Source of the DNA: Mesorhizobium hawassense
GTDB taxonomy: Bacteria > Pseudomonadota > Alphaproteobacteria > Rhizobiales > Rhizobiaceae
DNA length: 64,000 bases
Assembly (NCBI RefSeq): GCF_003289945.1
Contig: NZ_QMBP01000018.1
Coordinates: forward strand, 62,001 to 126,000
Reading direction: 5' to 3'
Made by a program: the position numbers and the translations under genes. Of the stretch, positions 1 to 7,998 are shown in pieces (within the stretch, counting starts at the first letter, position 1; each line of letters starts with the position of its first letter). The notes below the pieces were generated by a model that did no database searches, was not told the origin of the DNA, and saw only the letters and a program-made list of their open reading frames with translations.

Positions 1-675
1 AGAGCCGCTCCCGGCAAACGAACGGAATTGCTGTCGAAGGCGCTGGCCACCCTCGACCAGTATAAAAGGCCGGACGGCCTTTATCGGACCTGGCTTGCGC
101 CGCGTGAGCGCTACCAATGCCTCGATCCGGGCAAGGATCCGAACCCGGCCGATCTCGGCATCCAGATGCATGTCTACATGCTGCTGGCCCGGCAAGATCC
201 GGCCGCGGCGCAGGCGCTGTGCGAAGCGATGGCGCGCAAGGCGAATGACGACGATGTCTGGGTGTACTACGCCAAGGCGCCGCTTCTTCTCGCCCTGCGG
301 CTCGCGGATCTGCGCAAGGCCGGCTGCAAGCTGAAAATCGCGCCATCGCGGCTGCAGAGTGCAGTGCCCGGGCAGGATATCTGGATCCGGGTGGCCGAGC
401 TGATTGGCCAAACGGAGAACGGCGACGCCACGGGACAGAGCCGCCTGGAGACGGCCCAAATTCTCGGCAAAATCGCCGAGAACGATTTCTCCTTGCTCAA
501 CAGCGCGCCGCCGCTGTTCTATCACAACGATCTGAGCGCCACGGTCCGGCGATTCTACTGGTCACAGGAACTCGGCTATGCGCTCTGGCTGAGGCTTTAC
601 TTCGCCAACCAGTCCGGGCAGACAACGCTGTCGTGCCGCCCCAGCGGCCCCGAACAGAAATGTGGTGAAATATGA
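1..675 (+). CDS. 3' part of an unrecognised protein gene, linked to a UbiA-type gene
   Basis: The reading frame is open from the first base of the window, so this is the C-terminal part (about 224 residues) of a longer protein whose start lies outside. I do not recognise the family. The visible part is rich in Leu and Ala and looks largely helical, with a motif YRTWLAPRERYQC near its beginning followed by a run of predicted helices. That would be compatible with an alpha/alpha-barrel fold, but this is only an impression. I see no signal peptide, membrane segment or catalytic signature in this part. Its stop codon overlaps the start of the UbiA-type gene in an ATGA arrangement at 672-675, so the two are translationally coupled and probably work in the same process. 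A TTG at 28 is in frame but nothing argues that it is the real start. Confidence 0.7.
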   Translation, partial: RAAPGKRTELLSKALATLDQYKRPDGLYRTWLAPRERYQCLDPGKDPNPADLGIQMHVYMLLARQDPAAAQALCEAMARKANDDDVWVYYAKAPLLLALRLADLRKAGCKLKIAPSRLQSAVPGQDIWIRVAELIGQTENGDATGQSRLETAQILGKIAENDFSLLNSAPPLFYHNDLSATVRRFYWSQELGYALWLRLYFANQSGQTTLSCRPSGPEQKCGEI

Positions 676-1592
676 CACCGCTCGAACCGGCAGTCGCGAT
701 CCGTTCCAGATCGATACGATCGTGGTCCCTGCTGTTGTCCAGCATCCGTTTCGACGAAGTCTGCGCGCTACAGGGCACACCGCTGATCGGAGCGACGCTT
801 TCGATCGGCGCCCTGACGATGAACACCATGCTGGAGGCGGGCGTCGTCGTCGCCGGCAATCTCTGCCTCGTCGCGCATGTCTTTCTGTTCAACGACTGGT
901 CCGGCATCGACGGCGACGTCAACGATCCCAAGCGGGCGGCGGACACTTTTGCCGCAAAAGGCCTGCCGCGAAGCGAGGTTGGATATCTCGCGCTTTCGCT
1001 GCTGGCGCTCAGCCTGTTGCTGTTCGCGATGGTCGGCGCGACGCCTTTCTTCATCGGGCTGGCGATCGCCGGCCTGAGCGCGCTTTATTCGGCGCCCGGC
1101 CTCCACCTCAAGGGCACGCCGCTTTTCAGCTCCGCCCTTCACCTTTCGGGCGGCGCGCTGCATTTTCTCCTCGGCTACGCGGCCTTCTCGGCAATCGACG
1201 CGCGTGGCCTCCTCATCAGTTGCTTCTTCGCGCTCGTCTTCACAGCCGGTCATTTCACCCATGAAGCCCGCGATCACGAGGGCGACATGTTCAACGGGAT
1301 CCGCACGAACGCGGTCGCCTTCGGCAAGATGCAAGGCTTCGTTGCCGGCCTGGCGCTTTTTACGGCGGCCTATGTCCTGCTGGTCGGCCTCGCGTTTTAC
1401 CGCTTGGTCCCGCACGTGCTGATGCTGGCCGCGCTGCTCTATCCGCTGCACCTCGCGGCCTCGTTGCGGGCGCTGCGGGCCGGCCTCGGCTTTGAAAGCC
1501 TGGTCAGCCTGCAGCGCTGCTACCGCGTGCTCTACGCAATCATAGGCATCGTGACGGTCGTTGCCACGCTGACACCCCTGTCGGCACCATAA
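672..1592 (+). CDS. UbiA-family prenyltransferase
   Basis: This is a 306-residue polytopic membrane protein with the two acidic motifs of the UbiA superfamily. The first is N74-D75 followed by D80 and D82 (NDWSGIDGD); the second is D201-HEGD-205. In this family the motifs bind Mg2+ and the diphosphate of a polyprenyl or phosphoribosyl donor while an acceptor is prenylated within the membrane. Several hydrophobic stretches of about 20 residues between residues 30 and 300 fit the usual eight or nine helices. It is unlikely to be the housekeeping ubiA, which would sit with ubiquinone or heme genes. Here it overlaps an unknown gene by four bases and is followed 31 bases later by a glycosyltransferase. 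A role in making or modifying a lipid-linked sugar, as in decaprenyl-phosphoryl ribose synthesis, is possible but not shown. Confidence 0.85.
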   Translation: MTPLEPAVAIRSRSIRSWSLLLSSIRFDEVCALQGTPLIGATLSIGALTMNTMLEAGVVVAGNLCLVAHVFLFNDWSGIDGDVNDPKRAADTFAAKGLPRSEVGYLALSLLALSLLLFAMVGATPFFIGLAIAGLSALYSAPGLHLKGTPLFSSALHLSGGALHFLLGYAAFSAIDARGLLISCFFALVFTAGHFTHEARDHEGDMFNGIRTNAVAFGKMQGFVAGLALFTAAYVLLVGLAFYRLVPHVLMLAALLYPLHLAASLRALRAGLGFESLVSLQRCYRVLYAIIGIVTVVATLTPLSAP

Positions 1593-1623
1593 TCCGCTAA
1601 ACAGCCAGGCGCCGCTTCGTCCA

Positions 1624-2394
1624 ATGCTTTCGATCATCGTCCCGGTCTTCAACGAGGTGGCAACCCTGCCGGGCGTACTTGCCATGGTCAGCGAGGCGCT
1701 GCCGGCCGTCGACAAGGAAATCATCGTCGTGGACGACGGATCGACCGACGGAACCCGCGAGTGGTTGCGGACCAATTTTCCGGACGGTCCTCGCGGCGGC
1801 GGCACCATCAGCGTCGACGCGCACAATAACCTGGTCGTCGCCACGGCTCAGCCGGCGGCCAGCATAATCATTCGACCGGCCTACCACCAGGAAAACAGCG
1901 GCAAGGGCGCCGCGGTGCGTACCGGACTTGCGGCCGCGAGCGGCGACGTTGTCGTCATCCAGGACGCCGACCTCGAATATGATCCCGCCGATTGGACCGT
2001 GATGTACGATCTCATCGCCAGGCGCAAGGTGGCCGACGTGGTCTACGGCTCGCGCTTCCATGGCCGGCCGCACCGTTCGTTGTACTTCCACCATTATGTG
2101 GCGAACAGGTTCATCTCGCTGACGTTCAACCTGCTCTACAACCAGACGCTCACCGACATCGAATGCTGCTACAAAATGTTCACGCGCGCCGTCAAAGAGC
2201 GGCTGCGCCTCACCTGCGATGATTTCGGCTGCGAGATACAAATGAGCGCGCAGATCGCGCGCGCCGGTGGCCTGCGCATCTATGAGGTCGGCATCAGCTA
2301 TTACGGCCGGACCTATGACGAGGGCAAGAAAATCGGCTGGCGCGACGGGATCAAGGCACTCTGGTATCTGATCCGGTTTCGCGTTTCCCCCTGA
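1624..2394 (+). CDS. family 2 glycosyltransferase (polyprenyl-phosphate sugar transferase-like)
   Basis: This 256-residue GT-A fold glycosyltransferase has the family 2 hallmarks: a SIIVPVFNE start, the nucleotide-binding VVDDGSTDGT (D37, D38) and the metal-binding QDADLEYDP (D114, D116). The pattern NSGKGAAVRTG is typical of enzymes like dolichyl- or undecaprenyl-phosphate glucosyl/mannosyltransferases, which move a sugar from a nucleotide donor to a polyprenyl phosphate on the cytoplasmic face of the membrane. A stretch of about 30 residues between the two motifs (50-85) is longer than usual. There are no clear transmembrane segments, so it would be peripheral. It follows the UbiA-type gene by 31 bases on the same strand and probably belongs to the same transcript. 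Donor and acceptor cannot be read from the sequence. Confidence 0.88.
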   Translation: MLSIIVPVFNEVATLPGVLAMVSEALPAVDKEIIVVDDGSTDGTREWLRTNFPDGPRGGGTISVDAHNNLVVATAQPAASIIIRPAYHQENSGKGAAVRTGLAAASGDVVVIQDADLEYDPADWTVMYDLIARRKVADVVYGSRFHGRPHRSLYFHHYVANRFISLTFNLLYNQTLTDIECCYKMFTRAVKERLRLTCDDFGCEIQMSAQIARAGGLRIYEVGISYYGRTYDEGKKIGWRDGIKALWYLIRFRVSP

Positions 2395-2424
2395 TGCCAG
2401 CCGGGACCGCCGGGCTTACACGGA

Positions 2425-3285
2425 TCAAGAACGTCCGATCTTGGATGGATCCTGGGTGACAACCGGCGGCGGCTTCTTGCCATAGGGAGCAACGTCCTCG
2501 CCGAGTTCGACCGGCGCGCCCTGCCCCTTCTTCCGGATGTGAAGCACCCATTGAAAGCCCCTGATCCCCGGAGGCTTCGCCAACGTCACCTGCAGGCCGG
2601 CGCTCGCAAGCAGCTCCACCAGCCAGGTCCGGTCGAATATCGTCGCATTGGTCGGATCGAATTCGTTGATGTACAGCGCGTTCTGGAAATCTTGCATCAT
2701 CGGGAAATTCTTCTTCTCGAACAGGAACCAGGTCGAGACGAGAATTCCGCGATCATGAAGGACCCGCGCCGTCTCGTCGATGTAGTGCTCGGTCTGCCGC
2801 TGGGTGGTGTGGGTAAAGACCGACCAGGCAATCACCAATGTCGCGGCGCCGTCCTCGACCGGGAACGGGGCGAAGCGCGGCAGGGACGGATCGGGATTGA
2901 ATCCGGGATTGAAGACGTTGTGATGCGCGAAGGTAAAATCGGGGTTGGCGGGCGTCAAATTCTCCTGGCACCACTTCACCATGCCTTCGTGCAGGTCGAT
3001 ACCCTGGTACCTCGCCGGCGGCGGCGACTGCTGCATCATCTGCCTGGCAAGCCGGCCGCAGCCCGAGCCGAAGTCGAAAACATTGTCGTAGGCACCATCC
3101 GGCAGGCCGGCAAAGACAGGCGCGCGGCGCGGGTTGTCGAACATCTCAGGGTCGGTCGGACCGACCAGCTGCCGCATTTCAAACGGCGGAATGGGCAGTT
3201 CGGCCGGCAAGGGATTTGCGCCGCCATTCTCCGCCGCCACCCCCACTTGCCGCGTCCACAGACCCTTCATCGACCACGACGACAT
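2425..3285 (-). CDS. class I SAM-dependent methyltransferase
   Basis: A 286-residue protein with the glycine-rich SAM-binding motif FDFGSGCGRLAR about 90 residues in, then an acidic motif (GIDLHEGMVKW) and a motif IV-like VIAWSVFTH. These are enough for a class I Rossmann methyltransferase; nothing identifies the substrate. I chose the ATG at 3285 because a GGAG lies about 9 bases upstream of it; an in-frame TTG three codons earlier (3294) would place that GGAG too close. The gene runs convergently with the UbiA/GT2 pair and its 3' end lies only 30 bases from the glycosyltransferase stop, so a joint pathway is possible but is not an operon. The C-terminal tail is Pro- and Lys-rich and probably unstructured. 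Confidence 0.85.
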   Translation of the reverse strand: MSSWSMKGLWTRQVGVAAENGGANPLPAELPIPPFEMRQLVGPTDPEMFDNPRRAPVFAGLPDGAYDNVFDFGSGCGRLARQMMQQSPPPARYQGIDLHEGMVKWCQENLTPANPDFTFAHHNVFNPGFNPDPSLPRFAPFPVEDGAATLVIAWSVFTHTTQRQTEHYIDETARVLHDRGILVSTWFLFEKKNFPMMQDFQNALYINEFDPTNATIFDRTWLVELLASAGLQVTLAKPPGIRGFQWVLHIRKKGQGAPVELGEDVAPYGKKPPPVVTQDPSKIGRS

Positions 3286-3307
3286 GGGGATCAACTCCAG
3301 TTCCCGA

Positions 3308-3395
3308 GTGCGGTTCGCAGAAACCGCTCCGTCTCTTCGTTTCGACGCAATTCCGCACGGAGAGCCGCTGCGCGCTTTTCCCGGAATTGCTCCGG
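3308..3395. repeat. dispersed repeat, family with GCAATTCC/GGAATTGC arms, copy 1
   Basis: A stretch bounded by GCAATTCC and GGAATTGCTCC arms around a CGG-CCGCT-CTTTTCC core, preceded by GTGCGGTT and AAACCGCTC. The same arrangement recurs at about 13342-13393, 30502-30607 (inverted) and 41351-41461. This copy is partly diverged. It fills the gap upstream of the methyltransferase gene. Confidence 0.7.
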
Positions 3396-3411
3396 TGAAA
3401 GGCGATGCGGC

Positions 3412-4035
3412 TTAGGACACCGCCCATGATTGAACACCATTTTGGGCATCGAACATCTCGATTGCCTTGCGAACAGCATCACAGAATCTTTCCAGAAGTT
3501 CCGGCTCGTTGCCGATTCGACGGCGCAGCGAGAAGGGTATTTCCAGTTGCGCTCCTTTCCCCGTCAATCCCCGGTTGACGATGTTCAAATCCTGGATACC
3601 GGGAAACGGATGGTCATCCTTTCTCGTCTCGAAGCCGGCGGCCTGCAGACGCCAGGCTATTTCTGAAACCAACGCGGCGTCCTTGCCGCCCATGTAGACT
3701 GCCGAGGGATCTTCGCGGTCCTGACGACCGTGGATAGCGACGACGGTGGACTTCGTCCGCAACAGTTCGAGCGCGGATTCCTCGTCGAAATTCCTGGACG
3801 TTATGTGCAGCTCCCGATTGCTTTCCGGCATGAGGCCCTCAAAGCAATACATATCGAGATCACGCCCTGCTATCGTCTCGGTGATAAGGGATGTGCGGGG
3901 TTCGATTTTCCCGCCATGGGGAGCGATGACAATCGCATTGCCGGTTCGCGCGCCGCGCCGGACGACGATGCGATAGTCCACGTTTTCGGTTTTGGCGGCC
4001 TTCAATGCCGCGAAATTTGGGAACTCGTTGTCCAT
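3412..4035 (-). CDS. poly-gamma-glutamate hydrolase family protein
   Basis: This protein of about 206 residues matches the family of phage and Bacillus poly-gamma-glutamate hydrolases (Pfam PF05908), zinc enzymes with a carboxypeptidase-like fold that cut gamma-linked polyglutamate. Visible signature positions are APHGGKIEP (H40, E45), AIHGRQD (H102) and GAQLEIPFSLR (E165), which fit the His-Glu-His zinc ligands and the catalytic Glu of that fold. The length equals that of the phage enzyme. I see no signal peptide, so it would act in the cytoplasm or need another export route. The ATG at 4035 has an AAGG just upstream; an in-frame TTG lies four codons earlier. No capsule or PGA synthase operon is next to it, so the natural substrate may be another gamma-glutamyl compound. 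Confidence 0.8.
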   Translation of the reverse strand: MDNEFPNFAALKAAKTENVDYRIVVRRGARTGNAIVIAPHGGKIEPRTSLITETIAGRDLDMYCFEGLMPESNRELHITSRNFDEESALELLRTKSTVVAIHGRQDREDPSAVYMGGKDAALVSEIAWRLQAAGFETRKDDHPFPGIQDLNIVNRGLTGKGAQLEIPFSLRRRIGNEPELLERFCDAVRKAIEMFDAQNGVQSWAVS

Positions 4036-4164
4036 GACCTTATCCAATACGCGTGCCGAGCGATCGCGCCCTCCGGCTCGTTGCGAAGGCTAACTATTTC
4101 AATCCCGCTCCACGCCGTCTCTGTACCACCAGCCCAGCTCATCACTGCATCCGATCGCCAGCTG

Positions 4165-5268
4165 TCACGGCACAAATGTCAGAAATACGTAGGTAAAAAA
4201 CACCACGATATGGACCATGCCCGTCAGGAATGTCGTTCTCTCGGTGCTGAAGCTTACATTGCATATCAGGAGCGCCAAGACCAAAAGGACTGCATCAGCC
4301 GACGGAACGCCCAAGGTCAGCCCTCTGCCCGTCAGCAGGCTGGCGGCCGCGACCGCCGGTATCGTCAAGCCGATCGTGGCGCAAGCCGAACCCATCGCCA
4401 CGTTCAAGCCGCGCTGCAGCTCATTGTTGAGCGAGGCGCGAACCGCCGAAATGGCTTCCGGCATCAGAACCAGCCCCGCGATCAACGCCCCCACGATGCT
4501 GTCGGCCTGGGTGACCTGGTAGGCAACGAGCGTATCCTCGACACTTGCGGCGACCTGCTCGGCAAGCATCACAATTCCGACCAGCCCGCTCAACAGCAGC
4601 AGGGCGGCGACAGAAACGCTTTCGTGAGAGGCAGATCGCATCGGCGCTTCGTGTGCCTGTCCTTCGACGAAGTCTTCGCGGTGCCGGACGGTCTGGGCGA
4701 ACACGAAACTTGCATAGAGCACCACTGAAAGCGTGCTTACAAAACCAAGCTGAGCCGCCGAAAACGTGCCGGGGTCAGTGGTTTGAGTATAGGTCGGCAG
4801 GATCAGGATCATGACGCTCAGCGCAATCAGGACAGCCAGATACGCGCTGGTGCCTTGCCGAACGATTGCCTGCTTGCGATGACGCCAGCCGCCAAGCGTG
4901 AGACACATGCCGACCACGCCGGTGGAGGTAATCATCACGGTCGAGAAAACGGACTCACGTGCCAATGTCGGGTTGTTCTCCCCATGCAGCATCATGGAAA
5001 CGATGATCGACACTTCGATTGCCGTCACGGCAAAGGTCAGCACCAATGTTCCGTATGGCTCCCCTACGCGCCGGGCCACTGCCTCGGCGTGGTCGAGCAC
5101 CACGAAAATGGTGATGAACATGATCGCGCTCGAAAGCGCTCCGACAAGGACCCTGACGTTCAGCGAGCCTTCGTCCACCGAAAGGCCGCTGGCCCTGACC
5201 GCGACAGCCATCGCCAGGGCGGCCAATGGCATCGTGTAGGAAGTCACTGAACGTCCGAAACCAGTCAT
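4165..5268 (-). CDS. chaA: Ca2+/H+ antiporter (ChaA/CaCA family)
   Basis: A 367-residue membrane protein of the cation/Ca2+ exchanger superfamily. The two inverted alpha-repeats are visible: one with TAIEVSIIVSMM followed by STVMITSTGVVG, the other with GLVLMPEAISAVRAS followed by VAMGSACATIGLTIP. In this family the acidic residues of these repeats carry Ca2+ or Na+/K+ against protons across the inner membrane. Ten or eleven hydrophobic helices can be counted. It resembles the rhizobial ionic transporter called y4hA. The open frame runs 40 codons further upstream, but I chose the ATG at 5268 (MTGFGRSV) because the upstream part is Arg-rich, lacks family features and a G-run precedes this ATG. 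It stands alone, between the PGA-hydrolase-like gene and the acyl-CoA synthetase gene on the same strand. Confidence 0.88.
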   Translation of the reverse strand: MTGFGRSVTSYTMPLAALAMAVAVRASGLSVDEGSLNVRVLVGALSSAIMFITIFVVLDHAEAVARRVGEPYGTLVLTFAVTAIEVSIIVSMMLHGENNPTLARESVFSTVMITSTGVVGMCLTLGGWRHRKQAIVRQGTSAYLAVLIALSVMILILPTYTQTTDPGTFSAAQLGFVSTLSVVLYASFVFAQTVRHREDFVEGQAHEAPMRSASHESVSVAALLLLSGLVGIVMLAEQVAASVEDTLVAYQVTQADSIVGALIAGLVLMPEAISAVRASLNNELQRGLNVAMGSACATIGLTIPAVAAASLLTGRGLTLGVPSADAVLLVLALLICNVSFSTERTTFLTGMVHIVVFFTYVFLTFVP

Positions 5269-5459
5269 TCGAGCCCCCAAACGCAGCCCCTTTTGCGCGA
5301 ACTTAGCGGAAATGCGTGCAGGGAGCATCCAGCCTAAGCCTGAAACGCCGCAGCCCGGCGTCCGACGCTTCAAGCGACGTCGATCCACAGCCGCCGGCGA
5401 CGCCGCAGGGTTGCGGCGTGGCTGTATTCAGCACTGTGACAAAATCGATATGCCCCTTC

Positions 5460-7226
5460 TCACGCCGTCTTCTGCACCACCAGTCCCAGTTCCTCGACCA
5501 TTGCCTCGCGCATCAGGAACTTCTGCGGCTTGCCGGTGACGGTCATCGGCAGTTCGGTTCGGAAGCGGATGTAGCGGGGAACCTTATAGTGGGCGATCTG
5601 GCCGGCGCAGAAGGCCTTGATCTCCTCGGCGGTGGCAATCTGGCCGGGCTTCAAGACGATCCAGGCGCAGAGCTCTTCGCCAAATTTGTCGTCGGGAATG
5701 CCGAAGACCTGCACTTCCTTGATCTTGGGATGGCGGTAGAGGAATTCTTCGACCTCGCGCGGATAGACGTTCTCGCCGCCGCGGATGACCATGTCCTTCA
5801 CCCGGCCGACGATGTTGCAATAACCCTCGGCATCGATGGTGGCGAGGTCGCCGGTGTGCATCCAGCCGTCGGCGTCGATCGCCTCGCGCGTCTTCTCGGC
5901 GTCGTCCCAATAGCCCTTCATCACCGAATAGCCGCGCGTGCAGAGCTCGCCAGGCTCCCCGACCGCGACGGTGGCGCCATCGGCGCCGATCGCCTTGACC
6001 TCGACATGCGGGTGGATGCGGCCGACGGTGGAGACGCGCTTTTCCAGCGGATCGTCGACGCCGCTCTGGAAGGAGACCGGGCTGGTTTCGGTCATGCCGT
6101 AGGCGATGGTCACCTGGCTCATATGCATCAGCGACACCACCTTCTTCATCACCTCGATCGGGCATGGCGAGCCGGCCATGATGCCGGTGCGCAGGCTGGA
6201 CAGGTCGAAGGTCGAAAAATCGGCATGGTCGAGCATGCCGACGAACATGGTCGGCACGCCGTAGAGGCCGGTGCATCGCTCCTGCGCGACGGCCTTCAGC
6301 GTCGCGCCGGCATCGAAGCCCTCGCCGGGGAACACCATGGTGGCGCCCTTGGTGACGCAGCCCATCGTGCCCATCGACATGCCGAAGCAATGATAGAGCG
6401 GCACCGGGATGCAGAGCCGGTCGTCGACCGTGAGCTTGATCGCCGAGGTAACGAAATTGCCGTTGTTGACGATGTTGGAATGCGTCAGCGTCGCGCCTTT
6501 CGGCGCGCCAGTGGTGCCTGATGTGAACTGGATGTTGATGGCGTCGCCCGGCTTCAGGCTTTCGGAGATGCGGTCGAGGCTGTCATGCTCGTCGCGGCCG
6601 GCCATGGCCAGTACATCGCCGAAATTGAACATGCCGGGCGAGTTGTCGTCGCCCATGCGGATGACGATCTTCAGCGCCGGCAGCTTTTTCGCCTTGAGCT
6701 TGCCCGGCTCCGCCGTGGCGATTTCCGGGGCCAGCGTCTCGATCATGCCGAGATAGTCGGAGGTCTTGAAGCTGACCGCGGTGACCAGTGCCTTGCAGCC
6801 GACCTTGTTGAGGGCATATTCGAGCTCGGTCAGCCGGTAGGCCGGGTTGATGTTGACCAGGATCAGGCCGATGCGGGCAGTGGCGAACTGCGTCACCAGC
6901 CATTCCCAGCGGTTGGGCGACCAGATGCCGACGCGGTCGCCCTTTTCCAGCCCGAGCGCCAGGAAGCCAGCGGCCAAAGCATCGACCGCGTCCGACAGCT
7001 CGCTCCAGGTGAAGCGCTTGTCCTGGCCGACGAAAACAGCGGCGTCGAGTGTGGCGTATTTGCTCACCGTGTCGGAGAACAGTTCAGGGATGGTCTTGCC
7101 GAGCAAGGGCACCGAGCGGTCGCCCGAGACATGCGCCTTACCGCCCACCGGGGCAATGAAGGTACCACTCGCGCGATGCCCGCGCAGATTCGTGGCGTTC
7201 ATAAGCTCGTCGAGTTTGATCGCCAT
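5460..7226 (-). CDS. AMP-forming acyl-CoA synthetase (FadD-like)
   Basis: A 588-residue member of the ANL superfamily that activates a carboxylic acid with ATP to an acyl adenylate and then to the CoA thioester. Motifs in order: the P-loop FTSGTTGAPKG (234-244), YGMTETSPVS, the hinge region HTGDLA, GRVKDMVIRGGENVYP, and the C-terminal TVTGKPQKF whose Lys is the adenylation lysine. The length and an N-terminal extension of about 40 residues fit the medium/long-chain fatty-acyl-CoA synthetases of rhizobia. A GGAGGAG ribosome site precedes the ATG at 7226. It has no obvious operon partners, so the chain length and role (fatty acid use or another acid) cannot be told from the context. Confidence 0.9.
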   Translation of the reverse strand: MAIKLDELMNATNLRGHRASGTFIAPVGGKAHVSGDRSVPLLGKTIPELFSDTVSKYATLDAAVFVGQDKRFTWSELSDAVDALAAGFLALGLEKGDRVGIWSPNRWEWLVTQFATARIGLILVNINPAYRLTELEYALNKVGCKALVTAVSFKTSDYLGMIETLAPEIATAEPGKLKAKKLPALKIVIRMGDDNSPGMFNFGDVLAMAGRDEHDSLDRISESLKPGDAINIQFTSGTTGAPKGATLTHSNIVNNGNFVTSAIKLTVDDRLCIPVPLYHCFGMSMGTMGCVTKGATMVFPGEGFDAGATLKAVAQERCTGLYGVPTMFVGMLDHADFSTFDLSSLRTGIMAGSPCPIEVMKKVVSLMHMSQVTIAYGMTETSPVSFQSGVDDPLEKRVSTVGRIHPHVEVKAIGADGATVAVGEPGELCTRGYSVMKGYWDDAEKTREAIDADGWMHTGDLATIDAEGYCNIVGRVKDMVIRGGENVYPREVEEFLYRHPKIKEVQVFGIPDDKFGEELCAWIVLKPGQIATAEEIKAFCAGQIAHYKVPRYIRFRTELPMTVTGKPQKFLMREAMVEELGLVVQKTA

Positions 7227-7299
7227 CGCCGTCTCCTCCCGGGATGACTGAGCCTATCAGCCTGCAATGGCGGTGGAAACCCGCCGAAGGTAGGGAGGG

Positions 7300-7998
7300 C
7301 TAAGCGACCAGAGCGCTCATTTTGGCTGCGATATCGCGCAGCCGCGCCTCGTCCGCGGCATCACGCTGCTTCTTCGAAGCGACGAGACAGGCCTGCGATT
7401 TCAGGATCGTGCCATCGCCCAAGACCTTGAGGTGGTTGGCGCGCAGCGTCGAGCCGGTGGTGGTGATGTCGACGATGACGTCGGCCAGGCCGGCGGCGGG
7501 CGCGCCTTCGGTGGCGCCGAGGCTTTCGACGATGCGGTAGACCTGGATGCCGTGCTTGAGCGAAAAGAACTGCTGCGTCAGCCGCCAGTATTTGGTGGCG
7601 ATGCGCAAGCGCCGGCCGTGGCGCTGGCGGAAATCGGCGGCGACATCGTCGAGATCGGCCATGGTATCGACATCCAGCCATATATCCGGCACGGCGACCA
7701 CGACATCGGCGTGGCCGAAGCCGAGGCGCGCGACGATCTCGGCGCGCGCCTCCCAGTCGGCCAGGTTTTCGCGCAAAAGATCCTCGCCGGTGATGCCGAG
7801 ATCGACGGCGCCCTGGCCGATCTCGCCAGCGATCTCGGACGCGGAGAGAAAGGCCACCTCGACATTGTCGAGGCCGTCGATGCGGGCACGGTATTTGCGG
7901 TCGTCCTGCGGCAGCGTGACCGCCAGGCCGGCCTTGGCCAGCACTTCGATGGACTGCTCCTTGAGCCGGCCTTTCGAGGGGATCGCCAGCGTGATCAT
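7300..7998 (-). CDS. hisG: ATP phosphoribosyltransferase, short form
   Basis: This is HisG, first enzyme of histidine biosynthesis, which joins ATP and PRPP to form phosphoribosyl-ATP. With 232 residues it is the short form that lacks the C-terminal regulatory domain and needs HisZ. The start TLAIPSKGRLKEQS and the PRPP-binding segment VDITTTGSTLRANHL are clear. As expected for a short HisG, hisZ lies directly upstream and overlaps it by four bases (ATGA at 7995-7998), so the two subunits are translationally coupled. The other his genes are not in the window. Feedback inhibition by histidine would act through HisZ. Confidence 0.97.
   Translation of the reverse strand: MITLAIPSKGRLKEQSIEVLAKAGLAVTLPQDDRKYRARIDGLDNVEVAFLSASEIAGEIGQGAVDLGITGEDLLRENLADWEARAEIVARLGFGHADVVVAVPDIWLDVDTMADLDDVAADFRQRHGRRLRIATKYWRLTQQFFSLKHGIQVYRIVESLGATEGAPAAGLADVIVDITTTGSTLRANHLKVLGDGTILKSQACLVASKKQRDAADEARLRDIAAKMSALVA

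Noticed and set aside
5316..6521. 401-codon plus-strand frame opposite the acyl-CoA synthetase
   Set aside because: Antisense of a complete ANL enzyme. The His/Asp/Ala-rich translation looks metal-binding only because of codon complementarity.
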